From Candidatus Sericytochromatia bacterium (GTDB taxonomy: Bacteria > Cyanobacteriota > Sericytochromatia > UBA7694 > JACMQJ01), in assembly GCA_026004035.1 (NCBI GenBank), contig BPII01000010.1, positions 19,084 through 83,083 of the forward strand: 64,000 nt of DNA, read 5' to 3'. The notes under the pieces were generated by a model. That model was not told the DNA's origin. It searched no databases and saw only the letters and a list, made by a program, of their open reading frames with translations. Both the position numbers and the translations under genes were made by a program. Shown here piece after piece: positions 1 through 8,889 of the stretch; within the stretch, counting starts at the first letter, position 1, and each line of letters opens with the position of its first letter.

Positions 1-1384
1 GTATTTAGACATGGCTATTCAAGATTTATTTCCATCTACAATGATTAGTACTAGAAATATGCAAAACTTAATAAAAATGTTTGGATATAATCTCAAATAT
101 ATGTCATCAGCGTATACAGTAGCTAAGTTAAACCTAACTAGTGTTTCAAGTGGTATTACAATACCAAAAGAAAAACTAGTATTTAGATTAAGAAGTGATA
201 CAGGGAAAAACTTAACTTTATCAGGATACCAAGATCTAATAATACCTAATGGTGTTTCAGAAATAAATGTAAATTTATTAGAGGGAGAGTTTAAATATAA
301 TGTAGAATTAGGATTTCATGATGGTAGTCAAAATTTAGAATTTGTTTTACCTTATAGTAATATAGATGTTAATTTCTTGAAAGTTTATGTTGATGGTGTT
401 GAATGGAGTAGAATAGATGATCTTATAAATTCTACTCCGAGTGGAAAGCATTATCAATTTAATTTATTATCTGGAAATAGGGTATCTATACAATTTGGTG
501 ATGGGAATTTTGGCGAGATACCTCCTGTAAATTCTTATATTACTTGTGATTTATTGCTAAGTAGCGGTGCTAGTGGTAATTTTAGAATTAATGTACCTTA
601 TACTTTAGAATTTTCAAATTATGTTGAATATCCTATTATAGATAGGTATAACAATGTTTTATTACAAGATTTATCTGGTGGTTCTGATATAGAAAATATT
701 ATACAAGCAAAGGATTTAGCTATTTTAAACATAAGATCTTTCAATGGAGCTACAACAGAGGATTCTATAAAATCATTAGCTTTTAAATATTCTTCATCTA
801 TATATGATGTTTTAGTTTTACCAGCTTATTTTGGTCAATATTCTGTGGCGGTTGCAATAATTCCTTATGGTGGAGGATTGCCTAGTAATTCTCTTAAAGT
901 TGCATTACAAAATTATCTTATAAGTAAATCTTTATTAGGTTTTAGTAATATTGTTGTTATAGATCCGTTTTATGTTCCTGTGAATATAAATTTACAAGTA
1001 AGTATGAGATCTGGATTTAGTTTTTCTACTTATTCTGATTGTATTAAGTTTGTATGTGCTTTGTCTGTTTGTGAAAATCAGGGAGAATATTTGCAATATT
1101 ATAGATTAAGAGATTGGAATAGAATTTTTCAAGTAGCTAATACTCAATTCGGATTTAATTTAACAGATTTGTACTCTAACTATCTAATACCTGTATTTGA
1201 TTATTTACTAAGGAAAGGTAGAAGAAATTTTGGTGATTCTTTTATTAAAAATGATTTGATAACAATGATATTGAATTTGAATTTTATTAATTCTGTTAAT
1301 ATTTTACAGCCTACTTCTGATATTTCTGGTTTAGGATTTAACGAAATAACTACATTAGGTAGTTTAAGTGTTGGTTCTATTTAA
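1..1384 (+). CDS. Baseplate wedge protein, gp6/baseplate J-like (5' partial)
   Basis: The protein resembles the T4 gp6/baseplate J family, which forms the inner baseplate wedge of contractile tails. Seen in the sequence: the motif QFGDGNFGEIPP at about residues 161-172, typical of this family, followed by a stretch with GGSDIEN and a later RSFNGATTEDSIKSLAF segment, as in baseplate J proteins. The first ATG is at position 11, but the frame is open to the window edge, no ribosome site precedes it, and family members carry a longer N-terminal region before the equivalent of FPSTMISTRN. I infer that the true start lies outside the window. It is followed by a short gap with a promoter and an unknown protein. 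The family call is confident; the exact wedge position is not. Confidence 0.8.
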   Translation, partial: YLDMAIQDLFPSTMISTRNMQNLIKMFGYNLKYMSSAYTVAKLNLTSVSSGITIPKEKLVFRLRSDTGKNLTLSGYQDLIIPNGVSEINVNLLEGEFKYNVELGFHDGSQNLEFVLPYSNIDVNFLKVYVDGVEWSRIDDLINSTPSGKHYQFNLLSGNRVSIQFGDGNFGEIPPVNSYITCDLLLSSGASGNFRINVPYTLEFSNYVEYPIIDRYNNVLLQDLSGGSDIENIIQAKDLAILNIRSFNGATTEDSIKSLAFKYSSSIYDVLVLPAYFGQYSVAVAIIPYGGGLPSNSLKVALQNYLISKSLLGFSNIVVIDPFYVPVNINLQVSMRSGFSFSTYSDCIKFVCALSVCENQGEYLQYYRLRDWNRIFQVANTQFGFNLTDLYSNYLIPVFDYLLRKGRRNFGDSFIKNDLITMILNLNFINSVNILQPTSDISGLGFNEITTLGSLSVGSI

Positions 1385-1395
1385 AATTTTTAATG

Positions 1396-1446
1396 AAAAT
1401 TTCAAAAAAAGTAACGATTTTTTGTTGATTTTTGGTGTTAATAATA
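1396..1446 (+). promoter_or_regulatory. Phage-type promoter, class ACGATTTTTT-N13-GTTA
   Basis: ACGATTTTTT at 1414-1423, exactly 13 bases, then GTTAATAATA at 1437-1446. The same two boxes with the same spacing occur at 12920 and 28326. A 51-base identical copy lies on the other strand at 51563-51613. It stands 14 bases before the ATG at 1460 and could also drive the UvsW-like helicase behind it. Promoter function is inferred from this recurrence in front of genes. Confidence 0.7.
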
Positions 1447-1459
1447 AAGAGTTTATTGT

Positions 1460-2212
1460 ATGTTAAAAATATTATACGATAATTTAATAGAATTTTTTCC
1501 TGTAATAATAAAAGAGTTGAAAGAAACAGATCCTGTATCATATCAGAAATGGAAAGAATTTTCTGATATTATAACAAATCTTAGGGATAGTGTGTTTCAA
1601 GATTGGAGAAACAGATCAGATATAGAAAATATTACAATATTAGACATACAAAACTTTTTTAATTTCAGAGAAGTTAATCGAACACTTTTAGATAGTTTGA
1701 TAGAGATGTTTCAAGTGTATTTATATTGTAGTGAAGACGAAAATTATAAAAGAAAACAATTATTTTATAATATTATAGATAAAAAAAGGGAATGTACTTT
1801 AGAATACGTATATGAACTTATAAATGAATGCTTAGGTAAGCCTGTTTTAATAGAAGATTATACAGATTCTTTTTTTGGCTGGGATGAAGATAACACAATA
1901 AATCCTTCCAATGGGTATAATGTCGATTTTGAAGGTGGGAAATTTTTCAATGAGCTGGATCAATTAGCTGGTTTTAATTATTATGAATGGATAGTTGGTG
2001 CTTACGGTATTTTAGTTAACATATTAGACCCAAACAATTTCACTAACGACGAGTTAGAGATCTTATATAAAATAATTTCTGTTAATAAGGTGGCTTATAT
2101 TTATGCGACAGTAGGTTATTATGATATTTCAGGGGCTGTTTATTTAAAAATTATATATGGAAAGGATAAAAAATTATGGTTGAATCCAGGTGATCCATTG
2201 CCTTATGTATAA
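1460..2212 (+). CDS. Hypothetical protein next to baseplate gene
   Basis: A 250-residue protein that I do not recognise. It is acidic and mixed alpha/beta, rich in Asp, Asn and Tyr, with no membrane segment or signal peptide. It lies directly after the baseplate J-like gene, in the position where contractile phages often carry further baseplate or tail-completion proteins (for example tail protein I types), so a structural role is a reasonable guess only. No clear Shine-Dalgarno sits before the ATG; the conserved promoter ends 14 bases upstream, so the leader is very short. That this gene has its own phage-type promoter argues that it, or the helicase behind it, is timed differently from the baseplate gene. 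Confidence 0.55.
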   Translation: MLKILYDNLIEFFPVIIKELKETDPVSYQKWKEFSDIITNLRDSVFQDWRNRSDIENITILDIQNFFNFREVNRTLLDSLIEMFQVYLYCSEDENYKRKQLFYNIIDKKRECTLEYVYELINECLGKPVLIEDYTDSFFGWDEDNTINPSNGYNVDFEGGKFFNELDQLAGFNYYEWIVGAYGILVNILDPNNFTNDELEILYKIISVNKVAYIYATVGYYDISGAVYLKIIYGKDKKLWLNPGDPLPYV

Positions 2213-2230
2213 TATTTTCAGGAGGATTTT

Positions 2231-3757
2231 ATGAATAATGTTGAGGTTTATGTTGAGGTATATAACACTTATTTTTTAATTGGAGTAGTACGTAAATTTT
2301 TTTATTTTGATATTTTAAATTACTTGAAAGAGAATTTAAGTTATTACAAACAGGGTTATCAATACACTCCTTCTTTCAAGAATGGTTCTTGGGATGGTAA
2401 AGTATATTTATTTAGTACAATAACAACAAAGGATGAAAGATATTTTAATAAATCTTATTTTAAAATTGAAATAGGTTTTTTAGATAAGATTTTAAATTTT
2501 TTTAATGACAGAAAAATATTGTTTAAAGTAATAGATAAAACAAAAAAACACGAGAATATAATAAATAAAGAATTAAAGTGGGTAGGAAAAGAATTAAGGG
2601 ATTATCAAAAAGAAGCTATTAATAATTTACTGAATAACAGGATTGGGATAGTTTCTTTACCTACTGGTTCTGGAAAAATGTTGTTAGGTGCTTATTTAAT
2701 TTATAGTTTAAAGTATAAAGTTGTTTTAGTTGTTAGAAATTTAGAATCTGTTATTCAAACAAAAAATGAAATAGAAGAGAGTATAGAAAATGTAAAAGTA
2801 GGGGTTTGGGTTACTAATTATAAAGACGTAGAAAATTCTGATGTTATAATAACAACTTTTAACAGCTTAAATCAATCTATAAAATCTAAAAATGAATTAT
2901 ATAGAATAGTTTCTGAATTTGATTGTATATTAGTGGATGAAGCTCATCATATATCAAATAACATTTTCAAGAAAATTATAAAGTATTTTAACTTTTATTA
3001 TATTTATGGAATGACAGGTACAGCTTATAGAAATGACAAATCTGATTTAGAATTAAATGGTATTTTTGGTGATGTTGTATATAAGAAAAATGTTAAAGAT
3101 TTACAGATAGATAATTTTCTTTCTGATTCAGAGATATTTTTTGTTAGGGTAGATAAATTCGAATTAGATAAAGAAAATTTTGTTAAAGATTTTCCTGGTG
3201 AAACTTATTTGACATTTTCAAGTGTTAATAAGTTAGATAGTAATAACTTGTATAAATTAGGGATAGTTTATAATAAATGTAGAAATAATATTATAAGTAA
3301 TGCTTTATCTGTGTACAAAGGTAAAAAAATATTGATACTTGTAAAATATATTTATCACGGAAATCTTCTTTCTAGAATATTTAGAGTACCTTTTATATCA
3401 GGTGTTTCAAGCAAAAAGAAAAGAACAGAGATTCTAAATAAATTTAGATTTGAAAATTTAAATGTACTTATTGCAAGCACTATTTATGATGAATCTGTAA
3501 ATATTCCTGAGTTAGAAGTTTTAATAAATGCAACTGGACACTCTTCTATAATTTCTCAAATACAAAGACACGGGAGGGTTATAAGAAAAACAAAAAATAA
3601 AGAAAAAGCTATTTTTATTGATTTTTACGATGAGTTTGACAGAAGGGTTTTGAAACACACTAAGAAAAGGATTTCATCTATGGAAAAAGAAGGATTAGAG
3701 CCTATAATAATTAACAGACTTGATAAACAAACAGATGAAATTTCTGTAATTTTTTGA
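2231..3757 (+). CDS. uvsW: UvsW-like superfamily 2 helicase
   Basis: An SF2 DNA/RNA helicase of the T4 UvsW type, which unwinds branched DNA and R-loops in recombination-dependent replication. Seen: an N-terminal patch FKNGSWDGKVYLF (about residues 49-61) like the UvsW DNA-binding domain, Walker A LPTGSGKM (about 142-149), DEAHH (about 236-240), a motif III-like GMTGTAYR, and motif VI QRHGRVIRKTK near the C-terminus. All essential helicase motifs are present and the length of 508 matches the family. The ribosome site AGGAGG lies 7 bases before the ATG. The gene precedes the replication cluster, which fits a recombination or origin-switching role. Confidence 0.92.
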   Translation: MNNVEVYVEVYNTYFLIGVVRKFFYFDILNYLKENLSYYKQGYQYTPSFKNGSWDGKVYLFSTITTKDERYFNKSYFKIEIGFLDKILNFFNDRKILFKVIDKTKKHENIINKELKWVGKELRDYQKEAINNLLNNRIGIVSLPTGSGKMLLGAYLIYSLKYKVVLVVRNLESVIQTKNEIEESIENVKVGVWVTNYKDVENSDVIITTFNSLNQSIKSKNELYRIVSEFDCILVDEAHHISNNIFKKIIKYFNFYYIYGMTGTAYRNDKSDLELNGIFGDVVYKKNVKDLQIDNFLSDSEIFFVRVDKFELDKENFVKDFPGETYLTFSSVNKLDSNNLYKLGIVYNKCRNNIISNALSVYKGKKILILVKYIYHGNLLSRIFRVPFISGVSSKKKRTEILNKFRFENLNVLIASTIYDESVNIPELEVLINATGHSSIISQIQRHGRVIRKTKNKEKAIFIDFYDEFDRRVLKHTKKRISSMEKEGLEPIIINRLDKQTDEISVIF

Positions 3758-3787
3758 AAAAATCTGTCTTATTTATAGAAAAATTGT

Positions 3788-3815
3788 TTGACAATCGATT
3801 TATAGTTTATAATTT
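3788..3815 (+). promoter_or_regulatory. sigma70-like promoter
   Basis: TTGACA at 3788-3793 and TAATTT at 3810-3815 with a 16-base spacer (an overlapping TATAAT starts at 3808). It lies in the 75-base gap after the helicase gene and just upstream of the 3833 gene, so it probably starts the transcript of the replication genes. Confidence 0.6.
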
Positions 3816-3832
3816 GTTTTTAGAGGTTGTTT

Positions 3833-4555
3833 ATGAAAGTTAAGGAAGTTAGGTTAGGCAGATCAGTTAATCAGAAAGATTTTGTTTTTTATATTTTAAA
3901 TAAATTTTATTATGATTATTTCAAAATGACTTTTAATCCTGAAAGATTGTATCCTCGAAAATTGCAAAAGAAAAATGGAAACGATTTTGATTTATCTTTT
4001 TTAGTTAAAGAAATTTTCAAGATTCTTAAAGAAAACAAAATAATTAAAGCAAAATCTCATAATGTTTACAGAATAGGTAGGTTATTTACAGATTTTTTAT
4101 ATTGGTGTTTTTTTAAGTTGGATATTTTTAGTAAATTTTCTATTGAAGAGAAATTAAGATTTATAGTGAAATCTGTTGTTTTATTGAATGATATAGTATA
4201 CAGGTATGTTACAGCTAAGAATATCGAGTTTAAACCTAATAATCCCGTAATGTCTTATCCTAAATATTGGTTTGTTATAAATTTGAGGTTTATAAAAATT
4301 TATATTGATAGATTTAAAGATGAGTTAAGTAATGTAAATTCTATTGAGTTAAAGAGAATTATGAAAAACGAAATATCCTTTCAAGATAGTGATTTAGAAA
4401 AATTTAATAAAGTAATGGAATATCTAGTAGATAATTATTATGTAAATAAAGATTTTAATGCTTATGAGAATATAAATTCATGGTTTTTTGTTATATTTAA
4501 TAATATGAATATTTTTGATATAGAGGGTTTTAGAAAATTTAGAGGAAATATTTGA
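3833..4555 (+). CDS. Hypothetical protein heading the replication operon
   Basis: A 240-residue, Lys/Phe/Tyr-rich, probably all-helical protein that I do not recognise. The start is placed at the ATG at 3833, because AGAGGT lies just upstream of it; an in-frame TTG 6 bases earlier overlaps that site and is unlikely. It is first in a tightly packed run that continues with two small genes, the replicative helicase, primase and polymerase, so an accessory role in replication is plausible from context alone. Its stop codon is nested in the ribosome site of the next gene, which suggests translational coupling. Confidence 0.55.
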   Translation: MKVKEVRLGRSVNQKDFVFYILNKFYYDYFKMTFNPERLYPRKLQKKNGNDFDLSFLVKEIFKILKENKIIKAKSHNVYRIGRLFTDFLYWCFFKLDIFSKFSIEEKLRFIVKSVVLLNDIVYRYVTAKNIEFKPNNPVMSYPKYWFVINLRFIKIYIDRFKDELSNVNSIELKRIMKNEISFQDSDLEKFNKVMEYLVDNYYVNKDFNAYENINSWFFVIFNNMNIFDIEGFRKFRGNI

Positions 4556-4566
4556 AGGAGTTTTTT

Positions 4567-4914
4567 ATGGGATTAGGGAATTTTATTAAACCAGAATATA
4601 ATGATGGTGGTAAAAAACAAAAAAGGAATGAGTCGGAAGAATTAAAAAAATTAAAAGATAAATGGGTAAGGGCTTATAGTTTAATAACAGGCAGGGTTAC
4701 AATTTTGAGCAACGCTGAGATAAGTATCTTGAAGAGGTTATTAAGGATGTATACATATGAGGAAATTTCAAGAATGATGGAATACTATTTTAGAAATTAC
4801 AGAAATTTACCTTTTATAAAGAGTAAAGAAATTCCAAAGATTAGGCTTTTATATTATTATAGAGATGATTTTTATGAAAGACTAAAAAACGAAGGAGGTT
4901 TTTATGGAAAATAA
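4567..4914 (+). CDS. Small basic protein, possible helicase-loader-like
   Basis: A 115-residue basic protein. The ATG at 4567 follows GAAGGAG with good spacing; an upstream in-frame TTG at 4552 lies inside the previous gene and is rejected. The segment from about residue 45 (AEISILKRLLRMYTYEEI) followed by a YYFRNYRN stretch is a compact helical domain like those seen in small phage primosome or helicase-loader proteins, but no diagnostic motif is present. Position two genes before the DnaB-like helicase supports that idea. It overlaps the next gene by 11 bases, so the two are probably translationally coupled. The function is a guess. Confidence 0.5.
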   Translation: MGLGNFIKPEYNDGGKKQKRNESEELKKLKDKWVRAYSLITGRVTILSNAEISILKRLLRMYTYEEISRMMEYYFRNYRNLPFIKSKEIPKIRLLYYYRDDFYERLKNEGGFYGK

Positions 4915-5518
4915 TTTATATGATTGGTATTTAGAGCAAATAAAAGATATAATGTATAATATTAGAGCTATTGATCTTGAAAATGTTTTAAATAAAAAAT
5001 TTATTAGAAATTTATATGAAAAACACAAAGTTATAGAAGAGAGAGAAAATCCTTATATTAAAGGAAAAGTAGATTATTATGAATATGCGGATGAGATGTT
5101 TTTTATTGAACCTCTTGAAGAGGTTTTTAGAATTAGCAAAAAGTATAAATTAGAAGTACTTTCTTTTTTAAAAGATTCTATAGAGAATGGAAAATCTTAT
5201 TTTATTTATTGTGGTGTTAGTGATTTAAATGACATTATTGATTTAATAAATAATTTATCTGTTGTTTTATATGTTATAACTAAAAACGTATCTATTATAG
5301 ATAGTTTAGATTATTCTAATAATATAAGAAATTATTGTATTACTACTTATAATATTTTAGAAAAATATTTACAGAATAAGTATATTACGATAGAGTATTT
5401 CAAGGAATCTTGTTTACTAAAGGGTATAACTTGTATTGTGATAACTGATAGAGAGGGACATAAAGAATTAAGAAAGGAAAATGTAGATAGCGAATTAAGT
5501 AAAATATTTAGTGATTAG
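4904..5518 (+). CDS. Hypothetical protein upstream of replicative helicase
   Basis: A 204-residue acidic protein, not recognised. The middle (about residues 85-150) alternates hydrophobic strands and helices (SYFIYCGVSDLNDIIDLI, then VLYVITKNVSII), and CIVITDREGH lies near the C-terminus. This looks like an alpha/beta fold with a degenerate nucleotide-binding flavour, but no Walker A motif is present. The ribosome site AAGGAGG is perfect and overlaps the previous gene. It sits immediately before the helicase gene in the same operon. A helicase partner is possible but unproven. Confidence 0.5.
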   Translation: MENNLYDWYLEQIKDIMYNIRAIDLENVLNKKFIRNLYEKHKVIEERENPYIKGKVDYYEYADEMFFIEPLEEVFRISKKYKLEVLSFLKDSIENGKSYFIYCGVSDLNDIIDLINNLSVVLYVITKNVSIIDSLDYSNNIRNYCITTYNILEKYLQNKYITIEYFKESCLLKGITCIVITDREGHKELRKENVDSELSKIFSD

Positions 5519-5532
5519 TTAGGGAGGGTATT

Positions 5533-7590
5533 ATGATTTATGTTTTATTAGATTTATTTTTTAAGTTATCCTTAATGGATAAAGATATTTTTATAAAATA
5601 TTATTCTATAATAAAAAATCAAAATTTAGACAATTCCTGTAAATCTTTATTCAGAAAAATAGATAACTATATGTCTAAATATTTAAGAGTTCCAACTTAT
5701 GATTTTTTTATTGATATAGTAGAGGAGTTAAAAAGAAAGAATAATTCTTTTGAATATAATATTAAGAGATATGAAGAGCCATTACAATATTATTATGAGA
5801 AGTTTGTTCAAAAGTGCAAAATTTACTATAAAGAACAAATTTCAAGATTCTTATTAGAAGATAACAATGAAGATATAAACATTTTATTGAATAAGTATAA
5901 TAGATTAATTAAGGATCTAGATTTTGAATCTACTGATATTTTTGTAAAAGGAGATATTGATAATTTTATAGAAGAGTTTAAAAAAATTAGGGATAGTGGA
6001 GATGAAGGTTTAATACCGACAGGATTTAATATAATAGATAGTTTTTCTGGTGGAATTCAACGTGGGGATTATATATTGTTTGTTTCTAGACCTCAGAGTT
6101 TCAAAACCTGGATAATGTGTCAATTAGCTATTAATTTTTCAAGAATCATAAGAGGAGGAAAGATATTATTCTTTTCTAAGGAAATGAGTAAGGTTCAAAT
6201 ATTGAAAAGGTTGATAGCGATAGCGGGGAATATAAATTATGAAAGTATAAAAAGGCATAGATTGAATGATAATAGATTAATAGAGTTAAAGGAAAGTATT
6301 ATAAATACTTTAGATAGTGAAATTATAATTGTAGGTAAAGAGCAAGATATAGAGTATAATCCTTTATATGTTAGAAATAAAATTGTTGAGTATAATCCTG
6401 ATGTTGTAATAATAGATGGATTGTATTTATTTGCAAAATCTGACGAGTGGGAAAATCATAGTAAAATTTCAAGAGTGTTTAGAGATATAAGTTTAACTTA
6501 TAATGTTCCAATAATAGGAACCTTACAATTTTCAAGAAGGGGATTAGGTAGAGGAAATGTAGCGTATTCTGATTCATATGAGCAGGATGCTAGTATGTTT
6601 ATTGGTATGGAAAGACAGCAGGATGATAATGGTAATTTAACTAATGAAGTAAATTTAAGTATTTTAAAGATACGTGATGGTAAGGTTGATGTTAAATCAA
6701 AAATAGTTGCCGATTTTGAGAATACTATATTTAAAGAAATGGCAATAACTGACATCAGTAGTCCAGTTAAAATTAAAAAAGTCGATTCTATTTCAAGGAA
6801 TAATTCTAGTGCAAAAATAGAAATTTTGAAGGATTCTATAAAAAGATATTTTGCTAATAGGGTAGATTCTGATATTAAAAAAGATGAAATTAGAGATATA
6901 GTGTTAAGGGATTTAGGTAAAGATGTTCAAGTGATTACAGGAAAAGATGGATTGGTTGGTCATTTAAGTAGAAATAGAGATGATAAATTTTATTATTTTC
7001 AAGTTGGTAGTTATATGTTTAGAATTTATAGTTCAGATAAAATGTATGTGAATTTTTATAAAGTGGATTATAAATTAGAAGTTGATCCTTTATATGTTGA
7101 TTTTGCTTTAGATTTTACTAATTTTTCTGAATCTATGATAAATCAGTTCTTGAAATCTTGTACTAAATATTTTTATAGAGGTAGTGAAAGTTTAGATAAG
7201 GTAATGGATATATTAAATAGGGATAAAAGATATTCGTTTAATGATTTATCTATTGAATTATTAGAGAATTACTTAAAGAAAGTTTTTGAGTTTCAAGATC
7301 CTATAACTAATATTTTGATACTTATAAAAGGAAATATGAATCATATCTTGTTTCAAGATATAGAAAATTCTTATTTAAGAGAAACTTTACAAGACATGAG
7401 ATATAATAGTATAATGAAGTATTATACTCTTAATATATTTTATGATTATAATTTTGAGACTAATACTTTTGAATTAAAGAACGAGTTCAAAGTAGAAATG
7501 AAAGGTCTTTATTTAGATGAAACAGAAAAAGAATTGCTAAACCAATTAGAAGATTCTGATTTATTTAATCATTTAGTTTTTAAGAGATAG
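5533..7590 (+). CDS. DnaB-like replicative helicase with C-terminal extension
   Basis: A RecA-fold replicative helicase that unwinds DNA ahead of the fork, working with the primase encoded next. Seen: the DnaB signature TGFNIIDSFSGGIQRGD, a Walker A equivalent SRPQSFKTW at about residues 185-193 (the usual second Gly is Phe, but the Lys-Thr pair is kept), FFSKEMSK (motif 1a) and Walker B VVIIDGLY. The helicase domain ends near residue 410. A further 270 residues of unknown, Asp/Tyr-rich sequence follow, so the protein (685) is well above the usual 450-500. The start has an AGGGAGG-type site. The next gene begins 3 bases after the stop. Confidence 0.88.
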   Translation: MIYVLLDLFFKLSLMDKDIFIKYYSIIKNQNLDNSCKSLFRKIDNYMSKYLRVPTYDFFIDIVEELKRKNNSFEYNIKRYEEPLQYYYEKFVQKCKIYYKEQISRFLLEDNNEDINILLNKYNRLIKDLDFESTDIFVKGDIDNFIEEFKKIRDSGDEGLIPTGFNIIDSFSGGIQRGDYILFVSRPQSFKTWIMCQLAINFSRIIRGGKILFFSKEMSKVQILKRLIAIAGNINYESIKRHRLNDNRLIELKESIINTLDSEIIIVGKEQDIEYNPLYVRNKIVEYNPDVVIIDGLYLFAKSDEWENHSKISRVFRDISLTYNVPIIGTLQFSRRGLGRGNVAYSDSYEQDASMFIGMERQQDDNGNLTNEVNLSILKIRDGKVDVKSKIVADFENTIFKEMAITDISSPVKIKKVDSISRNNSSAKIEILKDSIKRYFANRVDSDIKKDEIRDIVLRDLGKDVQVITGKDGLVGHLSRNRDDKFYYFQVGSYMFRIYSSDKMYVNFYKVDYKLEVDPLYVDFALDFTNFSESMINQFLKSCTKYFYRGSESLDKVMDILNRDKRYSFNDLSIELLENYLKKVFEFQDPITNILILIKGNMNHILFQDIENSYLRETLQDMRYNSIMKYYTLNIFYDYNFETNTFELKNEFKVEMKGLYLDETEKELLNQLEDSDLFNHLVFKR

Positions 7591-7593
7591 TTT

Positions 7594-8544
7594 ATGATAA
7601 ACATATATAGAGTTGCTGAGGATTTGGGTTTAAAAGCTAAAAATAATGGTAAAATATATATAAATTCTGATGGTACACAGGCTTTTTTCTTATGTCCGTT
7701 TCCTCATTATGATAAGCAAGGGAATATTTATTTTGAGAAGACTCCTTCTTTTACTATAAATCTTGAAAGTGGAAAGTTTTTTTGTTTTTCCTGTGGAGAG
7801 AAAGGAACTTCTATAAAAGAATTATACTATAAGTTAGATAAGAATTATAATGCGGAAGCAGTTGATTGTGGTATTAATTATAATAAGAATAGTAAAAATA
7901 ATGACTTGTATTTCAAGATATTAGAGAGTATGAAAAATAAAGATTATGATTTAATAATAGATTTTTTAAAATTTAGAGGTATAAATGTAGATAAAGGATT
8001 TATTGATTTTTATAAGATAACTACAATAAAAACTGAGGATTTTTATTTTTTATGCATAACTTGTAATCCCAATGTCGAAAATGATGAATTGTTTTTATTT
8101 ATTTGTAGAAAATTTAAATATTATAATGGAAAATTTGAAACAAATGTCAGTCCTAAGTACTATAATATTAAATATAAAGGTGATTTTTTATTTCCTGCTA
8201 ATTTAGATAATGTGAAGTATTTATATGGGGATTATATTTTTTTAGTTGAAAGTATATTTGATTCTTTAAAATTAAATTCTATGAGAATTAAAAATTTATG
8301 TACATTAGGGGCTAACGTGAAGGATAACTTTATAGATTTTTTTATTGGTTATAGATATTTTGTAAGGAAATACGTTTTAATACCACAAAATGATAAAGCT
8401 GGTCAGGAATGGCTTGAACAGATTTCTAGTAGCTTTGATAAAAACAATATAAGATATTCTATTTTAAATTTACCTGATGGGTATAAAGATTTATGTGAAG
8501 TTAATAATGATAGTGTTTATAAATTATTAGAAGATTATTTATAA
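7594..8544 (+). CDS. DNA primase (CHC2 zinc finger plus TOPRIM)
   Basis: A DnaG-type primase that makes RNA primers for lagging-strand synthesis. Seen: the zinc ligands in CPFPH (about residues 34-38) and CFSCG (about 64-68), the CHC2 zinc-binding pattern. A TOPRIM-like region follows, with the glutamate in FLVESIFDSLKLNS (about 216) and a later NDKAGQEW where the conserved acidic residue binds metal. The length (316) is short for DnaG and no C-terminal helicase domain is fused, matching a separate DnaB-like helicase just upstream. It has no strong ribosome site and is probably coupled to the helicase stop 3 bases upstream. Confidence 0.87.
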   Translation: MINIYRVAEDLGLKAKNNGKIYINSDGTQAFFLCPFPHYDKQGNIYFEKTPSFTINLESGKFFCFSCGEKGTSIKELYYKLDKNYNAEAVDCGINYNKNSKNNDLYFKILESMKNKDYDLIIDFLKFRGINVDKGFIDFYKITTIKTEDFYFLCITCNPNVENDELFLFICRKFKYYNGKFETNVSPKYYNIKYKGDFLFPANLDNVKYLYGDYIFLVESIFDSLKLNSMRIKNLCTLGANVKDNFIDFFIGYRYFVRKYVLIPQNDKAGQEWLEQISSSFDKNNIRYSILNLPDGYKDLCEVNNDSVYKLLEDYL

Positions 8545-8563
8545 TTAGTAAAGAGGTTTATAT

Positions 8564-8872
8564 ATGGGAAATTTTAATTTAAAAAGCGACATTTCAATTT
8601 CTTATTGTGATAGTGGTGATAAAACGTTTATCTTAGTTAAGATAGGTAAGAATAATTTAAAATTTAAAGAGAATTTCAAGGAAAAAGTTGGATTAAAAGA
8701 AGGATATTATTACGTTAAAAAGGTTTCTAAGATTGGTCTTGAAAGTGATTATTATATAGAATTAGTTTCTTTATTTGAACAATCTAATATTATAAGCGTT
8801 AGATTATCTGATTTAATTAAAGAATTTTTGGGATTATTTTATTTTGATTTAGAGATTGAAATTGAAAATTAA
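8564..8872 (+). CDS. Hypothetical protein between primase and polymerase
   Basis: A 102-residue protein, acidic at its end, apparently mostly beta strand (ISISYCDSGDKTFILVKIG). Not recognised. It lies between primase and DNA polymerase genes with normal operon spacing and an AAAGAGG ribosome site. A beta-rich small protein in this position could be a nucleic-acid-binding or polymerase accessory factor, but nothing in the sequence proves it. Confidence 0.5.
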   Translation: MGNFNLKSDISISYCDSGDKTFILVKIGKNNLKFKENFKEKVGLKEGYYYVKKVSKIGLESDYYIELVSLFEQSNIISVRLSDLIKEFLGLFYFDLEIEIEN

Positions 8873-8889
8873 ATTTTTAGGAGTTAATT

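Noticed and set aside
11..13. ATG at 11 as the true start of the baseplate gene
   Set aside because: No ribosome site, the frame is open upstream, and the protein would lack the N-terminal part of its family.
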